64,000 bases of DNA from a bacterium SCSIO 12827 (lineage in GTDB: Bacteria; Pseudomonadota; Alphaproteobacteria; Rhodospirillales; Casp-alpha2), in assembly GCA_024397995.1 (NCBI GenBank), contig CP073746.1, positions 310,001-374,000 of the forward strand, written 5' to 3'. Below the pieces are notes generated by a model. The model worked only from the letters and a program-made list of their open reading frames with translations, searched no databases and had not been told where the DNA came from. Below, in pieces: positions 25,861-34,344 of this stretch (position 1 is the stretch's first letter; the number at the start of each line of letters is the position of its first letter). Made by a program: the position numbers and the translations under genes.

Positions 25861-27858
25861 ATGACAGATAAACAAACCGATTTGCCCGAAGCCCTGCACT
25901 ACGACGAAGTGCGGGAATTCTCCGTTCTTGAACATGCGCTGATGCGCCGCGGCTACGATCTGGTGACTTGGATCGCGCTGACCGTCGCGACCATCGCCAT
26001 CGCGCTGGCCCTGTTTCATCTTTACGTCGCCGTTTTCGGCACGCCGCAATCGCGGGCTTTCCGTTCCACGCATCTGACCGGAATGATGGTGCTGGCGGTG
26101 CTGCTGTTCCCGCTCGGCCGAAAATCCTGGCGCGATCACCCGTCCACGCCCTTGCAATGGGGCGGTTTCGGAATTGACGCGCTTCTGGTGTTCGCGGTCC
26201 TTGCGGTGCAGGTCTACACGCTGTGGGACCTGGACGCATTTTCCCAGCGCGAAGGGGAATTGATCGATTCCGATCTGTGGATGGGCTTTTTGCTGATCTT
26301 CCTGGTCATGGAAACGACGCGCCGCTCCGTCGGTTTGCCCATGGTCATTGTGACCTCGTTCTTCGTCGTTCATTCGCTCTACGCGGATAAGTTCGGCGGC
26401 TTCCTTTACGGCCCGCCGACGTCGGTCACCAAATATATCGACATTCTGTTCATTCGCTCCGAAGGTATGTTCGGCATCCCGATATCCGTCGCCGCGACCT
26501 ATATCGTGCTGTTCATCATTTTCGGCGCCATCCTGATCCGCACGGGTGCGGGGCGCATGCTCATCGACCTTGCCATCGCGCTGACCGGCCATCGCCGGGG
26601 CGGGCCGGCCAAGGCGTCGGTGGTGGCGAGTGCCTTCCTCGGCACCGTGTCCGGGTCCGCCGTTGCCAACGTGGTGACGACCGGGTCGTTCACCATTCCC
26701 CTGATGCGCAAGCTCGGCTACCGGCCCAAGTTCGCCGCCGCGGTCGAGGCCTGTGCGTCGTCGGGCGGGCAGATCACGCCGCCGATCATGGGGGCTGCCG
26801 CCTTCATCATCGCCGAATTCATGCACGTCAGCTATCTCACGGTGATCATCGCCGCGATCATTCCGACGCTGCTGTACTTCGCGACCATCTATTTCATGGT
26901 CGACATCGAGGCCGAAAAGGACGGCATCAAACGCCTGGACAAGCGCACCCTGCCGCGCGCCATGAACGTGCTGAAACACGGTTGGCATCAGTTGCTGACT
27001 CTCGGTGTCCTGGTCGGCCTGTTGGCCTGGGGCTATTCGCCCATGCTGTCGGCGTTCTGGGCCATCGTGACCCTGATCGTCCTCAGCTTCCGTGACCCGC
27101 TTACCCGGATGAGCCCCGTTGATCTGCTGTCGGCGCTGGAATCCGGCGTGCGCGCGGCGATGCCGGTGACCGTGGCTTGCGCCTGCGCCGGGATCATCAT
27201 CGGCTCCATCTTCGTGTCGGGTCTGGGCCTCAAGTTCACCAACGAAGTGATCAACATGGCCGACGGCAGCCTGTTCATTCTGCTGGCGTTGACCGGTGTT
27301 GCGGCCATCATCCTCGGCATGGGGATGACGACCACCGCCGTCTACATCACTGTGGCGGCGCTGATCGTGCCGTCGCTAATTCATCTCAAGGTCGAACCCA
27401 TGGCGGCGCATATGTTCGCCTTCTATTACGGCGTGGTGTCGACCATCACGCCGCCGGTGGCGCTGGCGTCCTTCGCGGCGGCGGCCATTGCCGGATCAAG
27501 TCCCATGGGGACGGCTGTGGAATCGGCGCGCATCGGCATCGCAAAATATCTGGTGCCGTTTGCGTTCGTCTATAACCCGGCCCTGCTGTTCGAAGGCCCG
27601 CTTTGGCTGACCTGCCTGTCGGCGGTATCCGCCTTCATCAGCCTGTGGGGCCTGTCGGTGGTGCTCGAAGGCTGGTTCAAGGGCCCGCTCAACCCCGCCA
27701 TGCGGGCGATCATCGGGGTACTGTCGATCATGGCCTTGTTGCCGCCGATGGAACCGCTGATCGATGGCGTGTCCAGCTTCATTCTGCCCGTGGCGGGTGC
27801 GCTTGGCATCGTTCTGTTCGCGGTCACGCGCCGCCGTCTTACTCCGGAGACCGCATAA
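25861..27858 (+). CDS. TRAP transporter permease, fused 4TM/12TM (DctQM-like)
   Basis: 665 aa with about 16 hydrophobic segments. The N-terminal part is the small DctQ-like four-helix unit. The large part has the DctM-like core with GSAVANVVTTGSFTIPLMR and ASSGGQITPPIMGAAAF, the signature of TRAP 4TM/12TM fusion permeases that pair with TAXI receptors. It drives uptake of a carboxylate across the inner membrane with an ion gradient. The stop overlaps the start of the next gene as TAATG, so the small membrane protein downstream is translationally coupled. Confidence 0.93.
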   Translation: MTDKQTDLPEALHYDEVREFSVLEHALMRRGYDLVTWIALTVATIAIALALFHLYVAVFGTPQSRAFRSTHLTGMMVLAVLLFPLGRKSWRDHPSTPLQWGGFGIDALLVFAVLAVQVYTLWDLDAFSQREGELIDSDLWMGFLLIFLVMETTRRSVGLPMVIVTSFFVVHSLYADKFGGFLYGPPTSVTKYIDILFIRSEGMFGIPISVAATYIVLFIIFGAILIRTGAGRMLIDLAIALTGHRRGGPAKASVVASAFLGTVSGSAVANVVTTGSFTIPLMRKLGYRPKFAAAVEACASSGGQITPPIMGAAAFIIAEFMHVSYLTVIIAAIIPTLLYFATIYFMVDIEAEKDGIKRLDKRTLPRAMNVLKHGWHQLLTLGVLVGLLAWGYSPMLSAFWAIVTLIVLSFRDPLTRMSPVDLLSALESGVRAAMPVTVACACAGIIIGSIFVSGLGLKFTNEVINMADGSLFILLALTGVAAIILGMGMTTTAVYITVAALIVPSLIHLKVEPMAAHMFAFYYGVVSTITPPVALASFAAAAIAGSSPMGTAVESARIGIAKYLVPFAFVYNPALLFEGPLWLTCLSAVSAFISLWGLSVVLEGWFKGPLNPAMRAIIGVLSIMALLPPMEPLIDGVSSFILPVAGALGIVLFAVTRRRLTPETA

Positions 27859-28088
27859 TGAAGATGTCCGATCTGTTCATCGGCCGGCCCGTCTATTGGG
27901 GGCTTGCCGCCGCCATTATCGGGGTGCTGGCGTTCTTGGGCCTGCGTCAGGAACACGTAAAGGATTTCGTGCCGTTCCAGTTCGCTGTCCTGGCGGTCGC
28001 CCTGATCGCCGTCGGGGCCGTCATGGCGCTCTATCGTCCTGGTGAACGGGTGACCCGCGATCCGCTCGATTTCGACGACGCGTCCTAA
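27858..28088 (+). CDS. Small two-helix membrane protein of the TRAP-TAXI operon
   Basis: 76 aa. Two hydrophobic segments (about residues 12-28 and 41-60: VYWGLAAAIIGVLAFLGL and FAVLAVALIAVGAVMALY) with an acidic tail ending DPLDFDDAS. The start codon overlaps the permease stop (TAATG). A fused permease should already contain both TRAP membrane units, so this extra two-helix subunit is unexplained. It may be an accessory or stability factor. I do not recognise a named family. Confidence 0.7.
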   Translation: MKMSDLFIGRPVYWGLAAAIIGVLAFLGLRQEHVKDFVPFQFAVLAVALIAVGAVMALYRPGERVTRDPLDFDDAS

Positions 28089-28100
28089 GGCCGGCATATC

Positions 28101-29063
28101 ATGGCGACCATATTTGTCGAAGGCCCCATGCATGCGCGGGGGATGGAACTGCTGTCCCTGCGTGATGGTCTGGACGTTCGCCTTGAACAGGGCCTGACCC
28201 CGGACAGCCTGATGGAGGCCATCAAGGACGCCGACGCGGTCATCCTGCGGCTGACGCCGTTGACTGCCCAGGCCATCGCGGGGGCGGCCAATCTCAAGGT
28301 CGTCTCACGCCTGGGCGTCGGCTATGACCATGTCGACGTTGCGGCGCTCAGCGCGCGGGGCATTCCGCTGGCCATCGTCGGCGACGCGCTGGCGGCTTCC
28401 GTGGCCGAGCACACGGTGCTGCTGATGCTGGGCCTCGGCCGCCAGATCGCGGTCATGGACCGCTACACACGCACGGGCCGATATGCGGAACGGTTCAAAA
28501 GCCAGACCCATGAACTGCTGGATAAATCCGTGCTGGTCATCGGACTTGGCGGCATCGGCGGCGAAGCGGCCAAACGCTGCGCCGCCTTCGGCATGCGGGT
28601 TGTCGCCTGCGGCCGGGAGGCGACGCGGAAAGAGGCCCAGCGCCTGGGCTATGATTACGTCGCCGATTTCCACGACGCCTTGGGTGATGTCGATTTCGTC
28701 AGCCTGCACCTGCCGGCTAACAGCGACGGCACGCCCCTTTTGGGGGCGGCCGAATTCGCAGCCATGAAACCTGGGGCCTATGTCATCAACACGGCCCGGG
28801 GCTCGTTGATCGACGAGGATGCGCTCCATGCGGCCCTGGTTTCGGGCCATCTGGGTGGGGCGGGGCTCGACGTCACCAAGGACGAGCCGCCAAAGGACGA
28901 TTGCCCCCTTCTGTCCCTCGGTAACGTTCTGTTCACGCCCCACAATTCGGCCCTGACGGTCGAGACGGGTCGCCGCGTCGCGGAAACCGCCGCGCGCAAC
29001 GTGCTGTCCGCATTGGACGGCACGCTTGATCCCGTCTTTGTCGTCAACAAGGACGTGCTGTGA
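28101..29063 (+). CDS. Phosphoglycerate-dehydrogenase-like 2-hydroxyacid dehydrogenase
   Basis: 320 aa. The substrate domain is followed by a Rossmann motif at residues 148-154 (GLGGIGG). The catalytic residues are present: Arg233 in NTARGSL, Glu262 in DVTKDEPP and His281 in TPHNSA. It is D-isomer-type by family, although some members such as the (S)-sulfolactate dehydrogenases act on particular enantiomers. It follows the TRAP genes by 12 bases and overlaps the next dehydrogenase gene, so it probably oxidises the imported 2-hydroxyacid to a 2-oxoacid. Confidence 0.88.
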   Translation: MATIFVEGPMHARGMELLSLRDGLDVRLEQGLTPDSLMEAIKDADAVILRLTPLTAQAIAGAANLKVVSRLGVGYDHVDVAALSARGIPLAIVGDALAASVAEHTVLLMLGLGRQIAVMDRYTRTGRYAERFKSQTHELLDKSVLVIGLGGIGGEAAKRCAAFGMRVVACGREATRKEAQRLGYDYVADFHDALGDVDFVSLHLPANSDGTPLLGAAEFAAMKPGAYVINTARGSLIDEDALHAALVSGHLGGAGLDVTKDEPPKDDCPLLSLGNVLFTPHNSALTVETGRRVAETAARNVLSALDGTLDPVFVVNKDVL

Positions 29064-30157
29064 GCGGCGCCGCGGCTCCGGTCCGCATTAAGGCGGCGGC
29101 CCTGACCGCCTTCCTGGCGGACGTCTTCCGCACCGCCGGCTGTTCGGCGGCCGAAGGCATGCGTATCGCCGAAAATTTGGTTGGCGCCAATCTGTCCGGA
29201 CATGACAGTCACGGCGTCATCCGCACGCCGCGATATTTGGGTTGGCTGAAATCCGGCAACCTGGTCGCCGACCGCGAGGTTTCCGTGGTCAGCGATACGG
29301 GGGCCCTGATGATCCTCGACGGTCAGTTCGGCTTCGGCCAGACCGTGGGGCCGCAGGCCGTGGCCCGGGGCATTGACCGGGCCAAGGATTTGGGCGTCGC
29401 CGTGGTCGCTCTGCGCCATGCCGGGCATCTCGGGCGCATCGGCGCCTTTGCCGAGGTGGCGGCGGCGGAAAACCAGGTTTCGGTCCATTTCGTCAATGTC
29501 GCCGGCAGCGTTCTGGTCGCGCCCTTCGGCGGCGCCGAGCGACGCATGTCCACGGCCCCGGTCGCCATCGGCGTGCCGGGGGCGGGGGGTGCGCCGGTAA
29601 TCTTGGATTTCGCGACCTCTTTGGTTGCCGAGGGCAAGGTGCTGGTCGCGTCGAAGGGCGGCAAGCCGTTGCCGGAAGGCAGCCTGATCGGGCCTGACGG
29701 CCAACCCAGCGCCGACCCGGTCATGCTCTACGGTCCCAGCGACCCGGCGGTGCAACCCAATTCGCGCAACGGCGCCGGGGCATTGGTCGCCATGGGGGGG
29801 CACAAGGGATCGGGCCTCGCCCTGATGTGCGAATTGCTGGCGGGGGCGCTCACGGGCTCGGGCGCCACCGGGCCCGGTTACGACAAGATCTATAACGGGA
29901 TGCTGTCGATCTACATGTCCCGCGACCGTTTCGGCGCGGAGGACGATTATGCCCGCGAACTCCGCCGCTACATCGACTATGTGAAAAGCGCCAAGCCCGT
30001 CGCCGGCGGCAGCGAAGTTCTGGTTCCCGGCGAGCCCGAAGCCCGTATGCGCGACGCCCGGCTTTCGGGCGGCATTCCCCTGGCCCCCGATGCCTGGGAC
30101 GCCATTGCCGGCGCCGGGCGGGACCTTGGGGTCAGCCCGCCGGCACCCCTTTCCTAG
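29060..30157 (+). CDS. Ldh-family (malate/L-lactate/L-sulfolactate type) NAD(P)-dependent dehydrogenase
   Basis: 365 aa starting at GTG 29060, which overlaps the previous stop (GTGA arrangement). Family signatures are NLSGHDSHGVIR (Asp-Ser-His), RHAGHLGRIGAFAE, VAPFGGAERRMSTAPVAIG and MGGHKGSGLALMCE. This fold is unrelated to the Rossmann dehydrogenase encoded just upstream. Two non-homologous 2-hydroxyacid dehydrogenases side by side resemble the ComC/SlcC pair that interconverts sulfolactate enantiomers. No sulfolyase (SuyAB) gene is in the window, so the substrate remains open. Confidence 0.9.
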   Translation: MSGAAAPVRIKAAALTAFLADVFRTAGCSAAEGMRIAENLVGANLSGHDSHGVIRTPRYLGWLKSGNLVADREVSVVSDTGALMILDGQFGFGQTVGPQAVARGIDRAKDLGVAVVALRHAGHLGRIGAFAEVAAAENQVSVHFVNVAGSVLVAPFGGAERRMSTAPVAIGVPGAGGAPVILDFATSLVAEGKVLVASKGGKPLPEGSLIGPDGQPSADPVMLYGPSDPAVQPNSRNGAGALVAMGGHKGSGLALMCELLAGALTGSGATGPGYDKIYNGMLSIYMSRDRFGAEDDYARELRRYIDYVKSAKPVAGGSEVLVPGEPEARMRDARLSGGIPLAPDAWDAIAGAGRDLGVSPPAPLS

Positions 30158-30166
30158 GGACGTTCG

Positions 30167-30934
30167 TCAGGAATCGGCGAGGTCTTCCAGCGTATCCGGC
30201 TTGCGGATCACGATCATGCGGCCGCGGATCAGGATCACCTTGTCCTTCTGCCAGCGGTCGAGGGTCGTCGTCACCCATTGCCGGGTCGAGCCGACGATAT
30301 CCGCCAACTGATCGTGGGTGACCCGACGGTCGATCAGTATGCCTTCGACGTCATCCCGGCCGTGAACCTGCCCCATGATTTTCAGCAATTGGGCCAGGCG
30401 CTGCGCGACGGAACGGGTGCCCAGCATCTGCACCAGTTGGGAATAGCATTTTCCTTTGGCGACCAGGGCGTCGATCAGGCAGAGCGCGAAGATCGGCATG
30501 CGTTCGATCAGGTCGCGGACCACGGCCCCTGACAGCGCCATGACGCGGGAATCCTCCATGGCCTCGCCGGACCATAGATGGATGCCGCCGCCGAACACCT
30601 CGGGCCCGCCGATGAAATGCCCCGGCGTCCAATAGGCGAGCGTCAACTCGCGCCCCGACGGCCCGGTGCAGAAGGTGCGCACGCGCCCGCTTTCGATTAG
30701 ATAGATGCCTTCGTGCCGATCGCCCTGATGGAAGATGCCCTCGCCGCGCCGGGCCTTGATGGTGGACCCGCGCGAACGGATGAAAGTGACTTCCTCCATG
30801 CTCAAACGGTCAAGAAAGGTCGATCCCTCGTTCAGGTCCGACATGCTTTCCGACAAGAACAGGGCAGAAAGGGGTTCGTCCGTGGCCATATCCTTGGTCT
30901 CGATCACGCGTAGCCGGGGCGGGATTTTGGTCAT
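30167..30934 (-). CDS. Crp/Fnr-family transcriptional regulator
   Basis: 255 aa from the ATG at 30934; a GTG at 30937 adds one residue. The cyclic-nucleotide-binding-like beta roll holds GEGIFHQGDRHEGIYLIESGRVR, and the C-terminal HTH is VTHDQLADIVGSTRQWVTTTLDRW. It lacks the N-terminal Cys cluster of Fnr, so it is not an obvious oxygen sensor. It is the last gene of the minus-strand block, 12 bases after the diheme cytochrome c gene, and may respond to redox, copper or a nucleotide. It is convergent with the Ldh gene. Confidence 0.9.
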   Translation of the reverse strand: MTKIPPRLRVIETKDMATDEPLSALFLSESMSDLNEGSTFLDRLSMEEVTFIRSRGSTIKARRGEGIFHQGDRHEGIYLIESGRVRTFCTGPSGRELTLAYWTPGHFIGGPEVFGGGIHLWSGEAMEDSRVMALSGAVVRDLIERMPIFALCLIDALVAKGKCYSQLVQMLGTRSVAQRLAQLLKIMGQVHGRDDVEGILIDRRVTHDQLADIVGSTRQWVTTTLDRWQKDKVILIRGRMIVIRKPDTLEDLADS

Positions 30935-30946
30935 CACGCCCTTGTC

Positions 30947-31573
30947 CTAGTTTCTCGGCACGGCGGCGAGATAGCTGCCGACGGCCCGAATATCCGCATC
31001 GCTCAGTTTCGCCGCGACCCCGGCCATGACGCCGCCGGGATCGTTCGCGCGGTCGCCCGAGCGGAAATCCGTCAACTGTTTTATCACATAGTCGGCGTGT
31101 TGCGCCTCAAGCCTGGGGGCGCCCGATTGCGCCACCTTGTCCTTACCGTGACAGGACGTGCAGGCGGGTAGGCCGCGCACCGCGTCACCCGTGAGGTACA
31201 GCGCCCGCCCGGCCTTGCGGTCGCGGTCCGGCGGCGGGTCGGCGGGTGGTGGCGGGGGCAGGACGCCGAAGTATTTGGCGACCACGGGAATGTCCTTTTC
31301 CGCGATCAGGCCGGCCATGCCCTGCATCTGTTCGCCGTCGTTGGTCCGCTTGGCGACGCGGAAATCCCGGATCTGCTTTTCGATATAGGCCGGCACCTGC
31401 CCCGCAAGCTTGGGGAACTTGGCCATGCGCGACACGCCGTCCAGGGAATGGCAGAGGGCGCAATTTTCCCACGGCTTCAGGCTGCTCTCGTCAATCATCC
31501 CGGCCCGCGCGGAGGGGGTGCAGAGCATCACGGCAAGGACGGCGGTAAGGCCGAGAGAGAAAACGCGGATCAC
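30947..31573 (-). CDS. Diheme cytochrome c (c4-like), periplasmic
   Basis: 208 aa beginning at GTG 31573, with a signal peptide ending near ARA (residue 24). Two c-type heme sites are seen, CALCH and CTSCH, each followed by Met ligand candidates (MQGMAG, GGVMAGVAA), and a Pro-rich linker (PPPPPADPPPDRDR) joins the two halves. This is the layout of cytochrome c4, an electron carrier to oxidases or other periplasmic reductases. It follows the PCuAC gene by 22 bases. Confidence 0.92.
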   Translation of the reverse strand: MIRVFSLGLTAVLAVMLCTPSARAGMIDESSLKPWENCALCHSLDGVSRMAKFPKLAGQVPAYIEKQIRDFRVAKRTNDGEQMQGMAGLIAEKDIPVVAKYFGVLPPPPPADPPPDRDRKAGRALYLTGDAVRGLPACTSCHGKDKVAQSGAPRLEAQHADYVIKQLTDFRSGDRANDPGGVMAGVAAKLSDADIRAVGSYLAAVPRN

Positions 31574-31595
31574 GCGAAATGCCCCAATCTGCCGG

Positions 31596-32150
31596 TCATG
31601 ACCCTTTGTGATCGTGGTCCATATGGTCGTGGTTCATGGGGGCCGCCCCGCGCTTGCGAACCTCGGCCTTGACCGTGACGGCCGTACCGTCGTCCAGAGT
31701 CAGCGTCAGATCGACCGTATCGCCCTGGGCCATGGGCTTTTTGGGCCCCATCAGCATGATGTGCAGGCCGTGGGGCTTGAACGCCACGGATGATTCCGCC
31801 GGTAATTCGACTTGCGCCAGGTGCTGCATGATATTGACGCCGTCCTTCACTTGGCTGGCGTGCATGGCCGCCGAGGCATACTGGGGACTGTGCACCGCCG
31901 TTACCGCGCGAAGATCCGCGCCGTGGTTCATCAGCACCAGATAGGCCGCATGGGCCTTCACCCCCGGCGGGGCGACGGGCACCCAGGCGTCCATGGCCAT
32001 GACCGGGCCCTGATGGGATGTGGTCTTGGCTTCCGCCGTCTGGGTTTTGAGAAAGGCATGGGCTTCGCAGGCCTGAACCGTCTGGGCAGCAAGGGTCATG
32101 GCCGCGCCGGTCAGGCAGCCGAGGCATGTTTTATACAGGTTCAATGTCAT
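31596..32150 (-). CDS. PCu(A)C-type periplasmic copper chaperone
   Basis: 184 aa with a signal peptide. The copper site H/M-x10-M-x21-H-x-M is recognisable: MHASQVKDGVNIM, then about 20 residues to KPHGLHIMLM. A His/Met/Asp-rich tail (NHDHMDHDHKGS) probably binds extra copper. It delivers Cu(I) to CuA centres, often with SCO1. The ATG follows the SCO1 stop directly (TGAATG), so the two are translationally coupled. Confidence 0.93.
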   Translation of the reverse strand: MTLNLYKTCLGCLTGAAMTLAAQTVQACEAHAFLKTQTAEAKTTSHQGPVMAMDAWVPVAPPGVKAHAAYLVLMNHGADLRAVTAVHSPQYASAAMHASQVKDGVNIMQHLAQVELPAESSVAFKPHGLHIMLMGPKKPMAQGDTVDLTLTLDDGTAVTVKAEVRKRGAAPMNHDHMDHDHKGS

Positions 32151-32768
32151 TCAATTGCTCCTTTGCGCACGGACATAGGCGATCTGCTTGCGGGCCAGGT
32201 ATTCGGCGACCTCGCCGGGGTCCAGCGGCGGCGACAGCTTGGCATGGACGCGCCCGTCCGGCCCGGTGACGATGACGCTGGCGCTGTGCTGCACCTCGTA
32301 GTCGCCGTCTTTCTTGGCCTTACCGATGCGGTAGAATCCGTCGATGCCTTTGACCAGCTTGGCGAGTTCCTCATGGCTGCCGGTCACGCCGACGAAGTTC
32401 GGATCGAAATGGGCCACGTAGTCGGCCATCACCGGCGTGTCGCGCCCGGGGTCGACGCCGACGAACACGACCTGGGGTAGGTTGTCCGGGCGCACGCGGA
32501 GCGTCATCTGGTTGATGACTTCGACGATGTTGGACAGCACGAAGGGACAGACATCCGGACAGGACGTGAAGCCGATGGTGGTCAGCGACCAATGGCCTTT
32601 GTAGCTTTCGGCCGTGAATGGCTGGCTCTTGTGATCAGACAGGGCAAAAGCCGGCAGCGTTTCGGGCTTGTCCGGTTCGACCACACGGATTTCCGCCCAC
32701 CCTGGTGAGGCGCCGAGGCCGAAGGCGAGGGCGGACGCAGCGAGGGAGAGGATGCGGCGGCGGACCAT
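32151..32768 (-). CDS. SCO1/SenC family copper-delivery thioredoxin-fold protein
   Basis: 205 aa from the ATG at 32768 with AAGGAG upstream. It has a Tat-like/Sec signal (MVRRRILSLAASALAFG). The copper motif FTSCPDVCPF (Cys-x3-Cys) is present, as are VGVDPGRDTP and the copper-ligand His in VQHSASVIVTGP. SCO proteins insert copper into cytochrome oxidase CuA or reduce its cysteines. Here it lies between an ABC importer ATPase gene and the PCuAC gene, apart from any oxidase gene, so its client may be another copper protein. Confidence 0.92.
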   Translation of the reverse strand: MVRRRILSLAASALAFGLGASPGWAEIRVVEPDKPETLPAFALSDHKSQPFTAESYKGHWSLTTIGFTSCPDVCPFVLSNIVEVINQMTLRVRPDNLPQVVFVGVDPGRDTPVMADYVAHFDPNFVGVTGSHEELAKLVKGIDGFYRIGKAKKDGDYEVQHSASVIVTGPDGRVHAKLSPPLDPGEVAEYLARKQIAYVRAQRSN

Positions 32769-32791
32769 GGGTAAGGGCTCCTTGCTCCGGG

Positions 32792-33649
32792 TCAGTGGTT
32801 CTGCTGGTCGAAGGCGCGCAGGCTTTCGCTGCGGATGCGTTCCATGCAGCGGCGTTTCAACGCGACGAAGGTTTCGTCGGTGTAGATTTCCGGTGTGCGC
32901 GGGCGCGCGATATCGACCTTGAAATCGTCGATGATGCGCCCGGGGGCCGCACTCATCACGACCACCCGGTCGGCCAGGAATACGGCCTCGTCCACATCGT
33001 GGGTCACGAACATGACCGTGGTGCCGAAGTCCTCCCAGATGCGCAGAAGGTTTTCCTGCATCATCAGCCGGGTCTGTGCGTCCAGCGCACCGAACGGTTC
33101 GTCCATCAGCAGGACGGAAGGATAGTTGGCGAGGGCACGGGCAATGCCCACGCGCTGCTGCATGCCGCCTGACAGTTCCGACGGGTAATGCTTCGCGAAG
33201 CGCGACAGCCCGACCATGTTGAGGAAGGTATAGGCGATGGATTGTGCTTCTGATCGAGTGTGGCCGGCAAGCAGCGGACCGAAGGCGACGTTGTCGCGCA
33301 CGGTCTTCCACGGCATCAGGGAATATTGCTGGAACACCATGCCGCGATCGGGGCCAGGCTGGGTCACGGCCTTGCCATCGACCTTGACCGCGCCGGCTGT
33401 CGGCTGAACGAAGCCCGCGACGGAATTCAGCAAGGTCGACTTGCCGCAGCCCGAAGGACCCAGGATACAGAGGAATTCGCCCGGTTGTACGTCCAGGGTC
33501 GTGCGTTCCACGGCCGTATGGGCATCGGCGCCGGATCCAAACACCACCGCCACGTCATCAATGGTGACGTGGCCTTTGCCTTCACTGGATCGGCGGGCAT
33601 CGGCTTCCGTATCCCTGTCGCGGGTCAGGCTGATGATATTGGCGATCAT
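32792..33649 (-). CDS. ABC transporter ATP-binding protein (NrtD/SsuB/TauB type)
   Basis: 285 aa. Walker A is GPSGCGKST, the Q-loop is VFQQYSLMPW, the signature is LSGGMQQRVGIARA, Walker B is VLLMDEPFGALD and the switch His is in FVTHDVDEAVFLADRVVVM. The last is typical of the nitrate/sulfonate/taurine subfamily. It has an extended N-terminus of about 25 residues. It powers the importer made of the 35403 binding protein and the 34341 permease. Its start overlaps the stop of the CC-x-x-P membrane-protein gene by 4 bases. Confidence 0.95.
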   Translation of the reverse strand: MIANIISLTRDRDTEADARRSSEGKGHVTIDDVAVVFGSGADAHTAVERTTLDVQPGEFLCILGPSGCGKSTLLNSVAGFVQPTAGAVKVDGKAVTQPGPDRGMVFQQYSLMPWKTVRDNVAFGPLLAGHTRSEAQSIAYTFLNMVGLSRFAKHYPSELSGGMQQRVGIARALANYPSVLLMDEPFGALDAQTRLMMQENLLRIWEDFGTTVMFVTHDVDEAVFLADRVVVMSAAPGRIIDDFKVDIARPRTPEIYTDETFVALKRRCMERIRSESLRAFDQQNH

Positions 33650-34344
33650 TGGGGGGCTCCCATGGCTGATTTCGGGTAGGGGGTTTCATTTGTGTTCGCG
33701 GCGGCCTTGGCATCGCCCGAAAGAACGTAAAGAGAGGCCAGCAGCAGCACGAAACCGGCGTATTCGATCCACCAGCCGAACTGTTCCAGCCACAGGGAGG
33801 ACGACACGCCCAACCCCAGGATCGCCAGCCCGACGACCCAGCTGGGCGTGGCGCAGCAGACGACCCAGGCCAGGGTGACGTTGGTCATGGCGACCAGTGC
33901 GGCCCCCAGGCCGCCGGCAGCCCCAGCACCGCCCAGGCGGGCCGATGAGCATTGCGCTCGGCGCCCGGCCACCAGCGTCGTCAGAGTGGCGACCAAGCCG
34001 CCCAGCAGACAGACGACCAGAACCTTGGCCGGGTTGATGTTCAGGCTCCATTCGGAAATGCCGTTGCCGAAGTCGTAATTCATGCGCCCGACCTCGAACA
34101 GCCATTCCTGCGCGATGATCGTGCCGATGTCGGAAAGCGACGGGGTTGCGCGGATGATCTCGGCGACGTTGCCCAGCCAGTCATAGGTGACGGTATAGTT
34201 GGGCCAGGCCTGGAAACGGGTGACCAGGGCAATGAACATCACAAGGTAATAGACGACGGGAAAGCCCAGCGTGACGGCCAGCCACAGACGCGGACGCGCG
34301 GCGACCGCGCCCCTGATGCGTCGTGCCCGGCCGGCGGCCGTCAT
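33646..34344 (-). CDS. Polytopic membrane protein with a CCxxP motif, inside an ABC operon
   Basis: 232 aa from the ATG at 34344, which overlaps the permease stop (ATGA); its own stop overlaps the ATPase start. Hydrophobic segments lie at about 20-42, 107-126, 143-162, 165-185 and 190-209. Residues 160-186 (AWVVCCATPSWVVGLAILGLG) place a Cys pair before Pro and a glycine-rich helix. This resembles the metal-entry helix of MerT/MerC/MerF-type transporters, but that is pattern similarity only. It is not a standard ABC permease. Wedged between permease and ATPase genes and upstream of SCO1/PCuAC, it could be a metal or sulfur transport partner. Confidence 0.7.
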   Translation of the reverse strand: MTAAGRARRIRGAVAARPRLWLAVTLGFPVVYYLVMFIALVTRFQAWPNYTVTYDWLGNVAEIIRATPSLSDIGTIIAQEWLFEVGRMNYDFGNGISEWSLNINPAKVLVVCLLGGLVATLTTLVAGRRAQCSSARLGGAGAAGGLGAALVAMTNVTLAWVVCCATPSWVVGLAILGLGVSSSLWLEQFGWWIEYAGFVLLLASLYVLSGDAKAAANTNETPYPKSAMGAPQ

